From NCBI RefSeq assembly GCF_016894445.1, contig NZ_CP056775.1:4404001-4468000 (forward strand): DNA of 64,000 bases, given 5' to 3'. The notes beneath the pieces were generated by a model. That model was not told the DNA's origin. It searched no databases and was given only the letters and a program-made list of their open reading frames with translations. The position numbers and the translations under genes are program-made. This DNA comes from Dyadobacter sandarakinus (lineage in GTDB: Bacteria > Bacteroidota > Bacteroidia > Cytophagales > Spirosomataceae). How positions within the stretch are numbered: the stretch's first letter is position 1; each line of letters starts with the position of its first letter. Below, one piece after another: positions 56,590 to 64,000 of the stretch.

Positions 56590-58353
56590 ATGATCCTTCG
56601 CTATACCGCACTGCTGGCTACCCTGCTGCCTGTTACACTGGCTGCGCAAGCGCCAGTCCGGGAATCTACAGGCTTTTACCAGTTCCTTTCCGACGATCCC
56701 ACCCAGAAACCTTTTTACAGTGACCAGCCCGGCGTCATTGCCAAAAACGGCATGGTCGCATCAGCCCATCCAGCCGCATCCCGAGTAGGCGCAGACATAC
56801 TGAAAGCCGGCGGGAATGCAGTGGATGCGGCGGTGGCGGTACAATTTGCACTGGCCGTAGTACATCCCTCGGCCGGGAACCTGGGAGGCGGGGGATTTCT
56901 GGTACTGCGTGAAAAGGATGGTAAAAGTTACAGCATTGACTTTCGTGAAAAAGCGCCCGGGAAGGGGCATGCAGACATGTACCTGGACAAAGATGGCAAC
57001 GTGGTGCCGGGAGCAAGTACGCTGGGCAGGCTGGCTTCGGGTGTTCCGGGCTCAGTAGATGGCATGTTTGAGGCACACCGAAAGTATGGAAAATTGCCGT
57101 GGAAGCAGCTGCTGCAGCCGGCTATTGATCTGGCAAGAAACGGAGTTGTGCAAACCGAGCGGGAAGCCCGCGGACTCAATGCGATTAAAAAGGACCTGCT
57201 GGACCTGAATCCGGGTACAAAATACTTTATCAAACCCGATGGCAGTGAGTGGAACGCGGGTGACCTGCTGGTGCAGAAAGACCTGGCGGGAGTTTTGAAA
57301 AGAATACAAAAAAAGGGACGTGACGGATTTTACAATGGTAAAACAGCCCGGAAGCTCGTAAAGGATATCAACTACAAAGGGGAAGGCATCATCAGCCGCC
57401 AGGACCTGCGCGACTACCATGCACAGTGGCGGAATACCATTACGGAGCCGTACAAGAATTACAAAATTATCACCATGCCTCCTCCATCCAGCGGAGGTAT
57501 TGCACTGGTACAATTGCTGCGTGCGACCGAACCTTTTCCACTGCGGCAATGGGGCTGGCATAGCGACTCCGCCATACAGGTGATGATTGAGGCAGAAAGA
57601 AGGGTATATGCCGATCGTGCCAAGTTTTTAGGAGACCCGGATTTTGTGAAAGTGCCGGCAGAAACGCTCATGAGCCAGAGCTATCTTCAGAAAAGATGGA
57701 GCGACTTTGCCTGGGACAAGGCGACGGACAGTAAGAATATCAGCGGCGGCGTGCTGCCGGGATACGAAAGTCTGGAAACCACGCATTTTTCTATCGTAGA
57801 CAAAGATGGTAATGCCGTCGCCGTCACCACAACGCTGAATGGAGGTTATGGGAGCAGGGTGGTGATCAAAGGCGGGGGATTTTTCATGAACAATGAAATG
57901 GATGATTTCAGCATTAAGCCAGGTACGCCCAATATGTACGGGCTGATCGGCAACAAGGCCAATGCGATTGCGCCGGGTAAAAGAATGCTCTCGTCCATGA
58001 CCCCCACGATCATTGAAAAAGATGGCAAGCTGCTGATGGTAGTGGGTACGCCGGGTGGCTCGACGATCATCACATCTGTATACCAGACGATCCTTAATGT
58101 GCTTGAACACGGCATGACAATGCAGCAGGCAGTGAATGCATTGAAATTTCACCACCAGTGGCTACCCGACCTGACGACCTTCGAGGCAAATGCCTTTTCA
58201 GAAAAAACGATCAAAAATCTGCAGGGTAAAGGTTACTTCCTGGAACAGCAGCGTAACACGATCGGGAGAATGGACTGCATACTGGTATTACCGGACGGGT
58301 CACTCGAAGGCGGCTCCGACCCGCGCGGAGATGATACAAGTGTAGGGTACTAG
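56590..58353 (+). CDS. ggt: Gamma-glutamyltransferase
   Basis: 587 aa Ntn hydrolase, exported by a signal peptide (ending TLAAQ). The autoprocessing nucleophile is Thr398 in SLETTHFSIVDKDGNAV. MVASAHPAASRVGADILKAGGNAVDAAVAVQFAL and SAGNLGGGGFLV are the N-terminal substrate regions; MLSSMTPTII and GTPGGSTIIT complete the site. It hydrolyses or transfers gamma-glutamyl groups, as in periplasmic glutathione degradation. Its stop is 6 bp from that of the convergent cupin gene. Confidence 0.95.
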   Translation: MILRYTALLATLLPVTLAAQAPVRESTGFYQFLSDDPTQKPFYSDQPGVIAKNGMVASAHPAASRVGADILKAGGNAVDAAVAVQFALAVVHPSAGNLGGGGFLVLREKDGKSYSIDFREKAPGKGHADMYLDKDGNVVPGASTLGRLASGVPGSVDGMFEAHRKYGKLPWKQLLQPAIDLARNGVVQTEREARGLNAIKKDLLDLNPGTKYFIKPDGSEWNAGDLLVQKDLAGVLKRIQKKGRDGFYNGKTARKLVKDINYKGEGIISRQDLRDYHAQWRNTITEPYKNYKIITMPPPSSGGIALVQLLRATEPFPLRQWGWHSDSAIQVMIEAERRVYADRAKFLGDPDFVKVPAETLMSQSYLQKRWSDFAWDKATDSKNISGGVLPGYESLETTHFSIVDKDGNAVAVTTTLNGGYGSRVVIKGGGFFMNNEMDDFSIKPGTPNMYGLIGNKANAIAPGKRMLSSMTPTIIEKDGKLLMVVGTPGGSTIITSVYQTILNVLEHGMTMQQAVNALKFHHQWLPDLTTFEANAFSEKTIKNLQGKGYFLEQQRNTIGRMDCILVLPDGSLEGGSDPRGDDTSVGY

Positions 58354-58359
58354 TATCGG

Positions 58360-58866
58360 TCAGGAACGCGTAAGTACCTCGATGAGTGCAGCATGCCGGG
58401 GAAAATCCTGCACCAGTGCTGCACTTTGTGCCATTTCAAAATCTGCAAAATCAAATCCCGGCGCCACCGTGCAGCCCACCAGCGCATAGACTGTACCTTC
58501 CGCCGGCCTGGATGCGAACCAGCTTCCGGCCGGTACTACTGCCTGGAAAACTTCTTCGCGCCCGGGCTCGTTTCCGAGGCGTATCACCTGTAATGCACCT
58601 GTATCAGGATTGATCACAAAAATTTCCAGTGCTCCCCCGGCATAGAAGTGCCACATTTCATCAGACTTGATCCTGTGAAAAGCAGAGAAATCATGCGTTT
58701 CGAGCAGAAAGTAAATGCCTGTGGAATAAACCCGGTCACCGGAAAACCTGCCGGGCAAGGCTTGGTGTGCGACTACTTCCGAAGCCCGGTACGATTCTGT
58801 ATAGTAGCCGCCTTCCGGATGCGGCAGCAGGTTATAATGGTTTACCCAGAATGTTGCTGGCTTCAT
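58360..58866 (-). CDS. DUF985 cupin protein
   Basis: 168 aa. NHYNLLPHPEGGYYTESYRA at the N-terminus, YFLLETHDFSAFHRIKSDEMWHFY and the late CTVAPGFDFADFEMA are the DUF985 cupin pattern. The His of HRIKSDEMWH may hold a metal. Activity not established. It is monocistronic and convergent with ggt. Confidence 0.93.
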   Translation of the reverse strand: MKPATFWVNHYNLLPHPEGGYYTESYRASEVVAHQALPGRFSGDRVYSTGIYFLLETHDFSAFHRIKSDEMWHFYAGGALEIFVINPDTGALQVIRLGNEPGREEVFQAVVPAGSWFASRPAEGTVYALVGCTVAPGFDFADFEMAQSAALVQDFPRHAALIEVLTRS

Positions 58867-58935
58867 GGTAGCAGTCTTTTGTTTTACGTAAAATAATAAA
58901 GCAGGTGAATAATCTTCCTTTTGAGGTAAGTTTTA

Positions 58936-58977
58936 TAAATTTGATCAAAATAAATCATAAATAATCAAAATTGATCA
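58936..58977. promoter_or_regulatory. Candidate promoter and operator region of the NUDIX gene
   Basis: TAAATTTG (58936-58943) fits the -7 box TAnnTTTG. It overlaps the perfect palindrome TTTGATCAAA (58940-58949), and a second TTGATCA lies 30 bases downstream (58971-58977), directly before the start codon. The spacing of about three helical turns suggests a repressor site pair. No clear -33 box. Confidence 0.4.
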
Positions 58978-58980
58978 CTC

Positions 58981-59568
58981 ATGAAAAATGATGATGTTAA
59001 CATTGTCTCGGAAGAAATACTGTCCGATAACTGGTACACGCTGCGGAAATATACCTTTGACTACCGCAAAGCCGACGGTAGCTGGGAGCGGCAGGCCAGA
59101 GAAGCTTATGATCGCGGCAACGGAGCAGCCATTCTTCTTTACAATTCAGAAAAAAAGACCGTCATACTGACCCGTCAGTTCCGGATCCCGACTTACACCA
59201 ACGGAAATGAAACCGGTATGCTGATAGAAGCCTGTGCAGGCCTGCTGGATAGGGATAATCCGGAGGAATGTATCCGGCGGGAAACAGAAGAAGAAACCGG
59301 TTACCGGCTAACTTCGGTGAAGAAGATATTTGAAGCTTACATGTCACCGGGATCCGTGACAGAAATACTTCACTATTTTGTGGCTGAGTACTCGGACGAT
59401 ATGAAGATCAGCCAGGGAGGAGGGCATGAAGATGAGCAGGAGCATATAGAAGTGCTTGAACTGCCATTCAGCCAGGCTGTAAATATGGTTTCAAATGGGG
59501 AGATCAGGGATGCCAAAACAATCATGCTGATCCAATATGCACAAATCAATCATCTGCTGGATCGCTGA
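58981..59568 (+). CDS. NUDIX hydrolase (NudK-like)
   Basis: 195 aa. The Nudix box runs from Gly87 to about 109 with [10 protein letters not shown] as the metal-binding core. The N-terminal [18 protein letters not shown] and the C-terminal [18 protein letters not shown] resemble GDP-mannose pyrophosphatase NudK and ADP-sugar pyrophosphatases. A gmd gene lies 14 kb away, but no direct link exists. Confidence 0.92.
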   Translation: MKNDDVNIVSEEILSDNWYTLRKYTFDYRKADGSWERQAREAYDRGNGAAILLYNSEKKTVILTRQFRIPTYTNGNETGMLIEACAGLLDRDNPEECIRRETEEETGYRLTSVKKIFEAYMSPGSVTEILHYFVAEYSDDMKISQGGGHEDEQEHIEVLELPFSQAVNMVSNGEIRDAKTIMLIQYAQINHLLDR

Positions 59569-59570
59569 TC

Positions 59571-59609
59571 AAAAAAAATCCCTGCCGTATTTACTGTACC
59601 GGCAGGGAT
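59571..59609 (-). terminator. Intrinsic terminator of the YtxH gene
   Basis: Stem ATCCCTGCCG (59578-59587) / CGGCAGGGAT (59600-59609), with eight A at 59571-59578 that form the T run on the minus strand just after the stop at 59616. It may also stop the NUDIX transcript weakly. Confidence 0.85.
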
Positions 59610-59615
59610 GTCATA

Positions 59616-59951
59616 TCAGGATATCGGATCGGGAATCGGCGTATTTTCAGGCGTTGCGGTGACCGGCTCATCCTCCTTGTTGCCGACGAATTTGGCATAG
59701 AGCTCTTTAAAAAAGCCTTCGGCATCAGGAAAACTGTTTTTGAGCTTTTCCGTCCCCTTGGATTTCAGCTCATCGAAGTACTCCGGTGCTTTGTCAATAG
59801 CACCTTCCGCATCGGTTTTGAGGTTGTTGGCCTTACTTTTCAGGTCCTCCAGAAGTTTCTCTCCTTCCTCTGACTGAAGGTACTTATGTGCGGCTACTCC
59901 CGCAGCTGCGCCCAGGATAAATGTGGCAAGGTGTTTCGCGTTACTGCTCAT
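59616..59951 (-). CDS. YtxH-domain stress-type protein
   Basis: 111 aa. An N-terminal hydrophobic, Gly/Ala-rich span (about 8-24, ATFILGAAAGVAAHKYL) is followed by a charged helical region with repeated Lys/Glu (LLEDLKSKANNLKTDAEGA). This is the YtxH layout: a membrane anchor plus a coiled-coil-like tail. Role unknown, often stress-related. Confidence 0.88.
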   Translation of the reverse strand: MSSNAKHLATFILGAAAGVAAHKYLQSEEGEKLLEDLKSKANNLKTDAEGAIDKAPEYFDELKSKGTEKLKNSFPDAEGFFKELYAKFVGNKEDEPVTATPENTPIPDPIS

Positions 59952-60019
59952 GATTTCCAGTTACTTTTTTTGTTAAACTTTGAAATTCAGATCATTTACA
60001 CTGAAAAAATTGTGCCTGT

Positions 60020-60745
60020 TTACTGAATTTCAAAAGCGGCCTGCATCCGGTAGCTGATTTTAATCTTCTGATACTGAACATCGCTGTCGGGTACTGCGTC
60101 TGCCGCCTCGGCCTGTGTGAATGCCCGTGCCTTCATCATCATGGGCTGCGGATAATACACCGATTCGTCCAGCTCGCGGATTTCGAGCACCTGACCCAGG
60201 TCTTCATCCAATGCTTTGACAAGGTAGCCGGCCTTTTCTTTGGCGTCCTTCAATGCTGCCACCTTCACTTGTTTCTTGAATTCCTCTTTTTTGGAATGGT
60301 CAACCCGCGCTACATTGGCGAAGTTAATACCCCGGCTATCCACTTTGGCCAGTACGGCGTCCAGCTTATCACCTTTGTCTACTTTGAGCTCGTACTGCTT
60401 GCTTTCGAGGAAAGATGCAGGCTTTTTCTTGTTGTCGATATAATTCTGAAAGCCGCCTATTCCGCTCAGGGATAATGCTTCCTTTGGAAAACCGGCGGCA
60501 GTTACTGCCTGTATCAGCTGTTTTTCCAGTGTGCTGATACCAACCTTGTTCTTCTGGTTTTTTTCGTCTTCAAAGTACTCCCTCAGGGAAATGTTAAAAT
60601 AAATCTCATCGGGTACGATCTCCATTTCAGAAAAACCGGCTACCTCAATCTTGCGGGTATCGGCATGGGAAGTTTTAGTTTGTGAGAAAGAGGGAAATGA
60701 AACTGCGCCCAGCAAAAGGGCACCCAGCAAAATAGCTTTTTTCAT
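60020..60745 (-). CDS. SIMPL-domain (DUF541) periplasmic protein
   Basis: 241 aa from the ATG at 60745, which gives a clean signal peptide (to SFSQ); upstream in-frame codons add 48 residues of poor signal quality. The domain shows TRKIEVAGFSEMEIVPDEIYFNISL, LEKQLIQAVTAAGFPKEALSL and AKEKAGYLVKALDEDLGQVLEI. SIMPL proteins form oligomers in the periplasm and are of unclear function. Confidence 0.92.
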   Translation of the reverse strand: MKKAILLGALLLGAVSFPSFSQTKTSHADTRKIEVAGFSEMEIVPDEIYFNISLREYFEDEKNQKNKVGISTLEKQLIQAVTAAGFPKEALSLSGIGGFQNYIDNKKKPASFLESKQYELKVDKGDKLDAVLAKVDSRGINFANVARVDHSKKEEFKKQVKVAALKDAKEKAGYLVKALDEDLGQVLEIRELDESVYYPQPMMMKARAFTQAEAADAVPDSDVQYQKIKISYRMQAAFEIQ

Positions 60746-60890
60746 GGCTTGAAAATGAATAATAAAGTAAAAGATCAAACACCGGTTGACTGTCGCCGTA
60801 CAGCTGCGCAGCCTTGCACCGGTTAACAGTAAGATGCAAAAGAGTGGAAAAGGTTTAAACCGAATGTAAATTCCCGGAGTGCAGACCATA

Positions 60891-60928
60891 AAAAAAAGGA
60901 AGAACTTCCCTGAGGCAGCCTTCCTTTT
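60891..60928 (-). terminator. Intrinsic terminator of the MarR gene
   Basis: Stem AAAAGGAAG (60894-60902) / CTTCCTTTT (60920-60928); on the minus strand it ends in a run of T. It lies 25 bases after the MarR stop. Confidence 0.8.
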
Positions 60929-60952
60929 CCCATACCTGTGCTATGCGTATGC

Positions 60953-61387
60953 TCAGGTGAAATTAGCGTAGATTGAATCCATAATCCGTACAAAATGCTG
61001 GTAGTCAGAGTCATTGAGACTACCCCACCCTTTGCGCCTGATATCGGCTACAATCGGGAATGCCTGGTCGTAAATGGACTCTCCGTCTTTCGTCAGAAAT
61101 AAATTGAATTTACGACGGTCCCCGGCTGCCGGTCCGCGCTGGACAAGGCCTTTCTTTTCGAGCAGATCAATAATGCGGGTGACGGTAGGCGGGTCTTTGA
61201 AGGTAAGCTCGGCAAGTTCGTTCTGGCTGACGCCCTGCTTACGGAAAATATGGTCAATCAGCACCCACTGGTCGACAGTCAGGTCAAAGCCAGCTTCGTT
61301 AAGCTCCTTTTGCAAGGCATTTCGAATCTTTTTGATGGTCGTATCTATCTTGAAAAAGTAGGCACGATGATCGGAATGATGTGTCAT
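60953..61387 (-). CDS. MarR-family transcriptional regulator
   Basis: 144 aa winged helix-turn-helix. The DNA-binding part covers about 38-104: DQWVLIDHIFRKQGVSQNELAELTFKDPPTVTRIIDLLEKKG, then the wing GDRRKFNLFLTKDGE. The ligand is unknown. The upstream region carries an inverted repeat (61397-61444) likely to be its own operator, and a lipoprotein gene is divergent. Confidence 0.93.
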   Translation of the reverse strand: MTHHSDHRAYFFKIDTTIKKIRNALQKELNEAGFDLTVDQWVLIDHIFRKQGVSQNELAELTFKDPPTVTRIIDLLEKKGLVQRGPAAGDRRKFNLFLTKDGESIYDQAFPIVADIRRKGWGSLNDSDYQHFVRIMDSIYANFT

Positions 61388-61396
61388 GCGGAGTGT

Positions 61397-61444
61397 AAGT
61401 TGAGGTTCAGCATTGAGTAACGCCTAATTATAAGTCACCTCAAC
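61397..61444. promoter_or_regulatory. Inverted repeat between marR and the lipoprotein gene
   Basis: Perfect 9-bp arms AGTTGAGGT (61397-61405) and ACCTCAACT (61436-61444) flank a 30-bp AT-rich spacer. The left arm starts 10 bases from the marR start. Could be a regulator-binding pair or a leader hairpin. Confidence 0.45.
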
Positions 61445-61620
61445 TATTGGTCTACTAATTATTGCAGGAAAATTTGGTCGTAGTTCGATTTACCTTTTCC
61501 GGTTACATGTGCTCATTGATAAATGATAAGTGCCATTTGCTCATTGTATCTATGTCGTGCTGCATCTTTCTACCAGAATGTTCCTACAATGCAGCTCATC
61601 TTAATCCTAATCGGAAGTGT

Positions 61621-62214
61621 ATGAAACGGTTAATATTCAGCTGCATGACGTACTGCTTTATGGCCCTGCTGGGGTGTTCAGAAAGTAATTTACCGCCGTT
61701 CACCTCCTGGGGTTACATGAATGCGGATATGAATGGACAGGAGTGGCAGAGCACTTACAGGAATGCATACCAGGTTACCCAGGCCCTTTTTCCAGATGCT
61801 TCCGCAAACGCATGTAGCCGGGAAAATCATCTTGTGTCTAGCTTATTCTCCACATTTGGAGAGGAGAGGCGTGAGTTAAGATTTGAAAACTTCCCGTTGA
61901 AAGTCGGCCAGTATAAAGTTCATCCGCAGATTATAAACTATGAATGCAGAGCGTCCGACTCCGTGCGGGCAGTGCTTTACATCTGCACAGCGGATGGAGA
62001 CGTTGTGGAGGGAAGCTACAACGTAGTGCCATCCGAAAGCAACATCTTTCAAATCACAAAGTACAATCCTGAAAATGAGGAAATTACAGGTACATTCCAG
62101 GTTACATTTACCACGCATTCCCCATTGCTGCTAGCCTACCTTCCTGATACGCTTCGCTTTACACACGGCATTTTTCACTCAAAGAATGTTCCTCCCCTGA
62201 AAAGAAAGCGTTGA
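61621..62214 (+). CDS. Lipoprotein of unknown function
   Basis: 197 aa from the ATG at 61621 with a lipobox LLGC (Cys19). The body begins WGYMNADMNGQEWQSTYRNAY, a beta start with NGxxW as in DUF6252-like lipoproteins, and later FENFPLKVGQYKVHPQ and EITGTFQVTF. Five Cys are scattered. An upstream in-frame region without family resemblance could extend it to 61462, which is less likely. Confidence 0.75.
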   Translation: MKRLIFSCMTYCFMALLGCSESNLPPFTSWGYMNADMNGQEWQSTYRNAYQVTQALFPDASANACSRENHLVSSLFSTFGEERRELRFENFPLKVGQYKVHPQIINYECRASDSVRAVLYICTADGDVVEGSYNVVPSESNIFQITKYNPENEEITGTFQVTFTTHSPLLLAYLPDTLRFTHGIFHSKNVPPLKRKR

Positions 62215-62231
62215 TTTTGCAATGCAAAATC
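62213..62231. promoter_or_regulatory. Palindrome overlapping the lipoprotein stop codon
   Basis: GATTTTGCA (62213-62221) and TGCAAAATC (62223-62231) with a single central base. It has no T run, so it looks like an operator site and not a terminator. Confidence 0.4.
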
Positions 62232-62321
62232 AGAACCATCCGGCATTTACTACCTGTATTGGGACTGCTTAAAACCGATGGTTTGGAAAAACGACCGCCA
62301 GATAAACGTAAAGAGAAGAGC

Positions 62322-62339
62322 CTATTTTATCCAAAATAG
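62322..62339. promoter_or_regulatory. Palindrome upstream of the metzincin gene
   Basis: CTATTTT (62322-62328) and AAAATAG (62333-62339) with a 4-base centre, 30 bases upstream of the metalloprotease start. Candidate operator or promoter element. Confidence 0.35.
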
Positions 62340-62369
62340 TATTGTTATAATGCAAGAAAAATACTTCGC

Positions 62370-64000
62370 ATGATGGCAAAACAAATACTTCGCATTAATC
62401 TGCCTGTGCTGGCAATCGCACTCCTGCTCTGCCTTGTAAACGTTGCATGGGCGCAACATCAAACATTTATTCAGGCGATAAATCCACAAGACATTCCTTC
62501 CACTCAGGAAGTCAGGGAATATGTAACCCGCCTGAAAAGAAACCCTGATCTGGCTGCATATTACTTTATCAAATTGAATCCGCTGGCTTCATCGCAGCAA
62601 GATGGCGTGCTGCAACTGGACATTCCCGGCAGGAACAGACCCGTGCGTGCAGAAGTCAGCCATGTTGAGTACTACTCAGACACAGAATACGAGTGGATCG
62701 GGAAAACAGATGAAGACAGGGGAACGGTGATAGTCATTTCCAAACGTGGTAAAGTTTCAGCTCACATTTCAACACCGGAAGGAGTTTATGAAATATTACC
62801 GGCACCTTCCGGAATGCATTGCCTGCATGTGATTGATCCGCGCGTGGCGGATGATGTAGGTTGTGCAACAACATCGTCAGATGGAAAAGATCATGTGAAT
62901 GAACGCATAGCTGCTGATCAGGTACCGCAATCAGGTAATCAAAATGCAAAATTATGGCCCTGTCAGGAAGTTCCCACACCGCGAATCCTGGTACTATACA
63001 CGCCGAAAGCACTGGCGCTGGTAAGTAGTCCTGCAGAATTAGCAAGTTATGCTGACTTGTCACTTGCCCAGTTTAAGTCAGCAATTTATAACAGCGGAAT
63101 TTCCAGTGTCGCAATTCCTACAATCGTCGGACTTGCCCCGATCAATTTTGTAGAAGATCATAATAGTCTTAAAGATGACATACTCAAGTTGTGCACAGAT
63201 CCCGCTGCCAAGAATCTTCGTAATCAGTATCAAGCAGACTTGGTCATAATGTATACTGACGGAATGTATGGGAACGGGCTCGCGAGAGGCGCATCTAAGA
63301 CTCAAACCTTAAAAAGTGACAGTTCTTACTCCATCGTTGAACTCTGGTGCACTACGTCACGGAAAACTTTTGCTCATGAATTAGGCCATTTATACGGCTG
63401 CAGGCATGATGAAGATGACTCTGCTCAGCCAACATATGCGAAGGGTTATAACATAAAGAATGGCCTGGGGATAGTTACGGATAGGACCTTGATGGTCGCT
63501 AAGAATATTAGTGATAATCAAGCTCAAACCCGCCTCCTAAACTTTTCTAACCCCAACATTCAGGTAAGTGGCCGGGCGACAGGAACCGCTAATGAGAATA
63601 ATGCACTGCGTGTGAGTCAAAGCGCGTCCATTATTGCAGGATTTCGACCCAATCCACCGCCTCATCCTGTTGCCTATGTAGACGGTCCTACCTACGTTAC
63701 CAGCCCCGGCATTAAAAGCTATGAAGTCTCATATAGTTGCGGAGTAGGATCTTACAGTATTGTCTGGGATTACAGCTATGACGGCGTCAACTACCTTGCT
63801 TCAAACATTACCTCGGATGTATTTACCTGGCCCTTTTACCAAAATCAGAAGATATGGCTTAGAGCCACAGTAAGCAGCGGCGGATTATCTGTATCTGCGT
63901 TTATCTCCATCACTGCTCAAATGCCAAGCCCGTATAAGACCGGAAACAAAGCTGCCATTGAGCAGGAAGGCGAAGACTTTATCATTTCACCCAATCCCTC
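62370..64000 (+). CDS. Secreted reprolysin-like (M12) metallopeptidase with T9SS tail, cut by the window edge
   Basis: 543 residues are seen before the end of the window. Two adjacent ATGs (62370, 62373) precede a signal peptide ending VAWAQ. A pro-domain with EVSHVEYYSDTEYEWIGK follows, then TPRILVLYTPKALAL and the metzincin site HELGHLYGCRHDE (His336, Glu337, His340, His346). A Met-turn-like LMVAKN follows near 375. After the catalytic domain is an Ig-like module (VSYSCGVGSYSIVWDYSYDG). The visible end, EGEDFIISPNPS, is where a type A T9SS sorting domain begins. Extracellular protease, probably of nutrient scavenging type. Confidence 0.9.
   Translation, partial: MMAKQILRINLPVLAIALLLCLVNVAWAQHQTFIQAINPQDIPSTQEVREYVTRLKRNPDLAAYYFIKLNPLASSQQDGVLQLDIPGRNRPVRAEVSHVEYYSDTEYEWIGKTDEDRGTVIVISKRGKVSAHISTPEGVYEILPAPSGMHCLHVIDPRVADDVGCATTSSDGKDHVNERIAADQVPQSGNQNAKLWPCQEVPTPRILVLYTPKALALVSSPAELASYADLSLAQFKSAIYNSGISSVAIPTIVGLAPINFVEDHNSLKDDILKLCTDPAAKNLRNQYQADLVIMYTDGMYGNGLARGASKTQTLKSDSSYSIVELWCTTSRKTFAHELGHLYGCRHDEDDSAQPTYAKGYNIKNGLGIVTDRTLMVAKNISDNQAQTRLLNFSNPNIQVSGRATGTANENNALRVSQSASIIAGFRPNPPPHPVAYVDGPTYVTSPGIKSYEVSYSCGVGSYSIVWDYSYDGVNYLASNITSDVFTWPFYQNQKIWLRATVSSGGLSVSAFISITAQMPSPYKTGNKAAIEQEGEDFIISPNP

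Noticed and set aside
1..64000. CRISPR arrays, rRNA genes, transposases, prophage genes
   Set aside because: No regularly spaced long repeats, rRNA-like sequence, DDE/HUH transposase motifs or phage structural genes were seen. The only tandem repeats are the short arrays at 7.4 and 7.9 kb.

Overview
The window reads as a chromosomal segment of a Bacteroidota bacterium, most likely of the Cytophagales (Spirosomaceae/Dyadobacter-like). By eye the G+C content is close to half. The evidence is: three proteins with type IX secretion (T9SS) signals (a gliding-motility-type type B C-terminus, a type A C-terminus, and a metalloprotease cut by the window edge just as a type A tail begins); Bacteroidota-restricted families (DUF3127, DUF5606, the short DUF2795 protein); promoters with a TAnnTTTG -7 box and a TTG/TTTG -33 box; weak Shine-Dalgarno sequences; and a succinate dehydrogenase with one fused cytochrome b subunit. 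Genus is inference only.

Layout. 1-7.4 kb: ribBA, a heptose-7-phosphate-type sugar kinase, an outer membrane barrel, a DUF4153 membrane protein, an orphan nucleotidyltransferase and lpdA. 7.4-9.1 kb: a four-helix-bundle (IVP-like) gene bracketed by two inverted 40-bp arrays of 10-bp repeats, wedged between lpdA and a prfB that needs a programmed +1 frameshift. 9.2-11.7 kb: RelB/RelE-like toxin-antitoxin pair leading directly into an alpha/beta hydrolase and an MHS-type transporter. 11.8-17 kb: DoxX protein and a minus-strand set (sodium:solute symporter, DapA/NanA-type aldolase, a lone sigma-70 region 2 protein, AraC regulator) that looks like a carboxylate/sugar-acid utilisation locus, then a VTT membrane protein. 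17-24.4 kb: cystathionine gamma-synthase/lyase, DUF3127 protein with an SSB-like acidic tip, AlbA_2 protein, DUF2795 protein, cutC, penicillin acylase family protein, Skp/OmpH protein. 24.4-28 kb: sdhCAB. 28.5-33.4 kb: giant T9SS type B protein, fabD, tRNA-Gln(TTG), a TetR regulator with a clear operator.

33.5-48.9 kb is rich in envelope functions: a Wzx-type flippase, MlaE/MlaF lipid ABC transporter parts, SDR, ROK kinase, GT2, a T9SS-exported sialate O-acetylesterase-like protein, a GT-C membrane protein, murB, a SPOR lipoprotein, gmd, thioredoxin, engB, DUF5606, a DeoC-like protein with altered catalytic residues, and a GT4-type glycosyltransferase. 49-64 kb: FabH-type ketosynthase behind a large inverted repeat, M1 peptidase, small lipoproteins, lipid kinase, SUI1 factor, MacB-type permease, gamma-glutamyltransferase, cupin, NUDIX hydrolase, YtxH, SIMPL, MarR, and a truncated secreted metzincin protease.

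The segment is mostly housekeeping and envelope genes in short operons separated by strong hairpin terminators. No phage, insertion sequence with transposase, CRISPR array, rRNA or biosynthetic gene cluster was seen. The most unusual elements are the repeat-bracketed four-helix-bundle element, the lone sigma region 2 protein, and the DeoC-like protein that lacks two of three catalytic residues.
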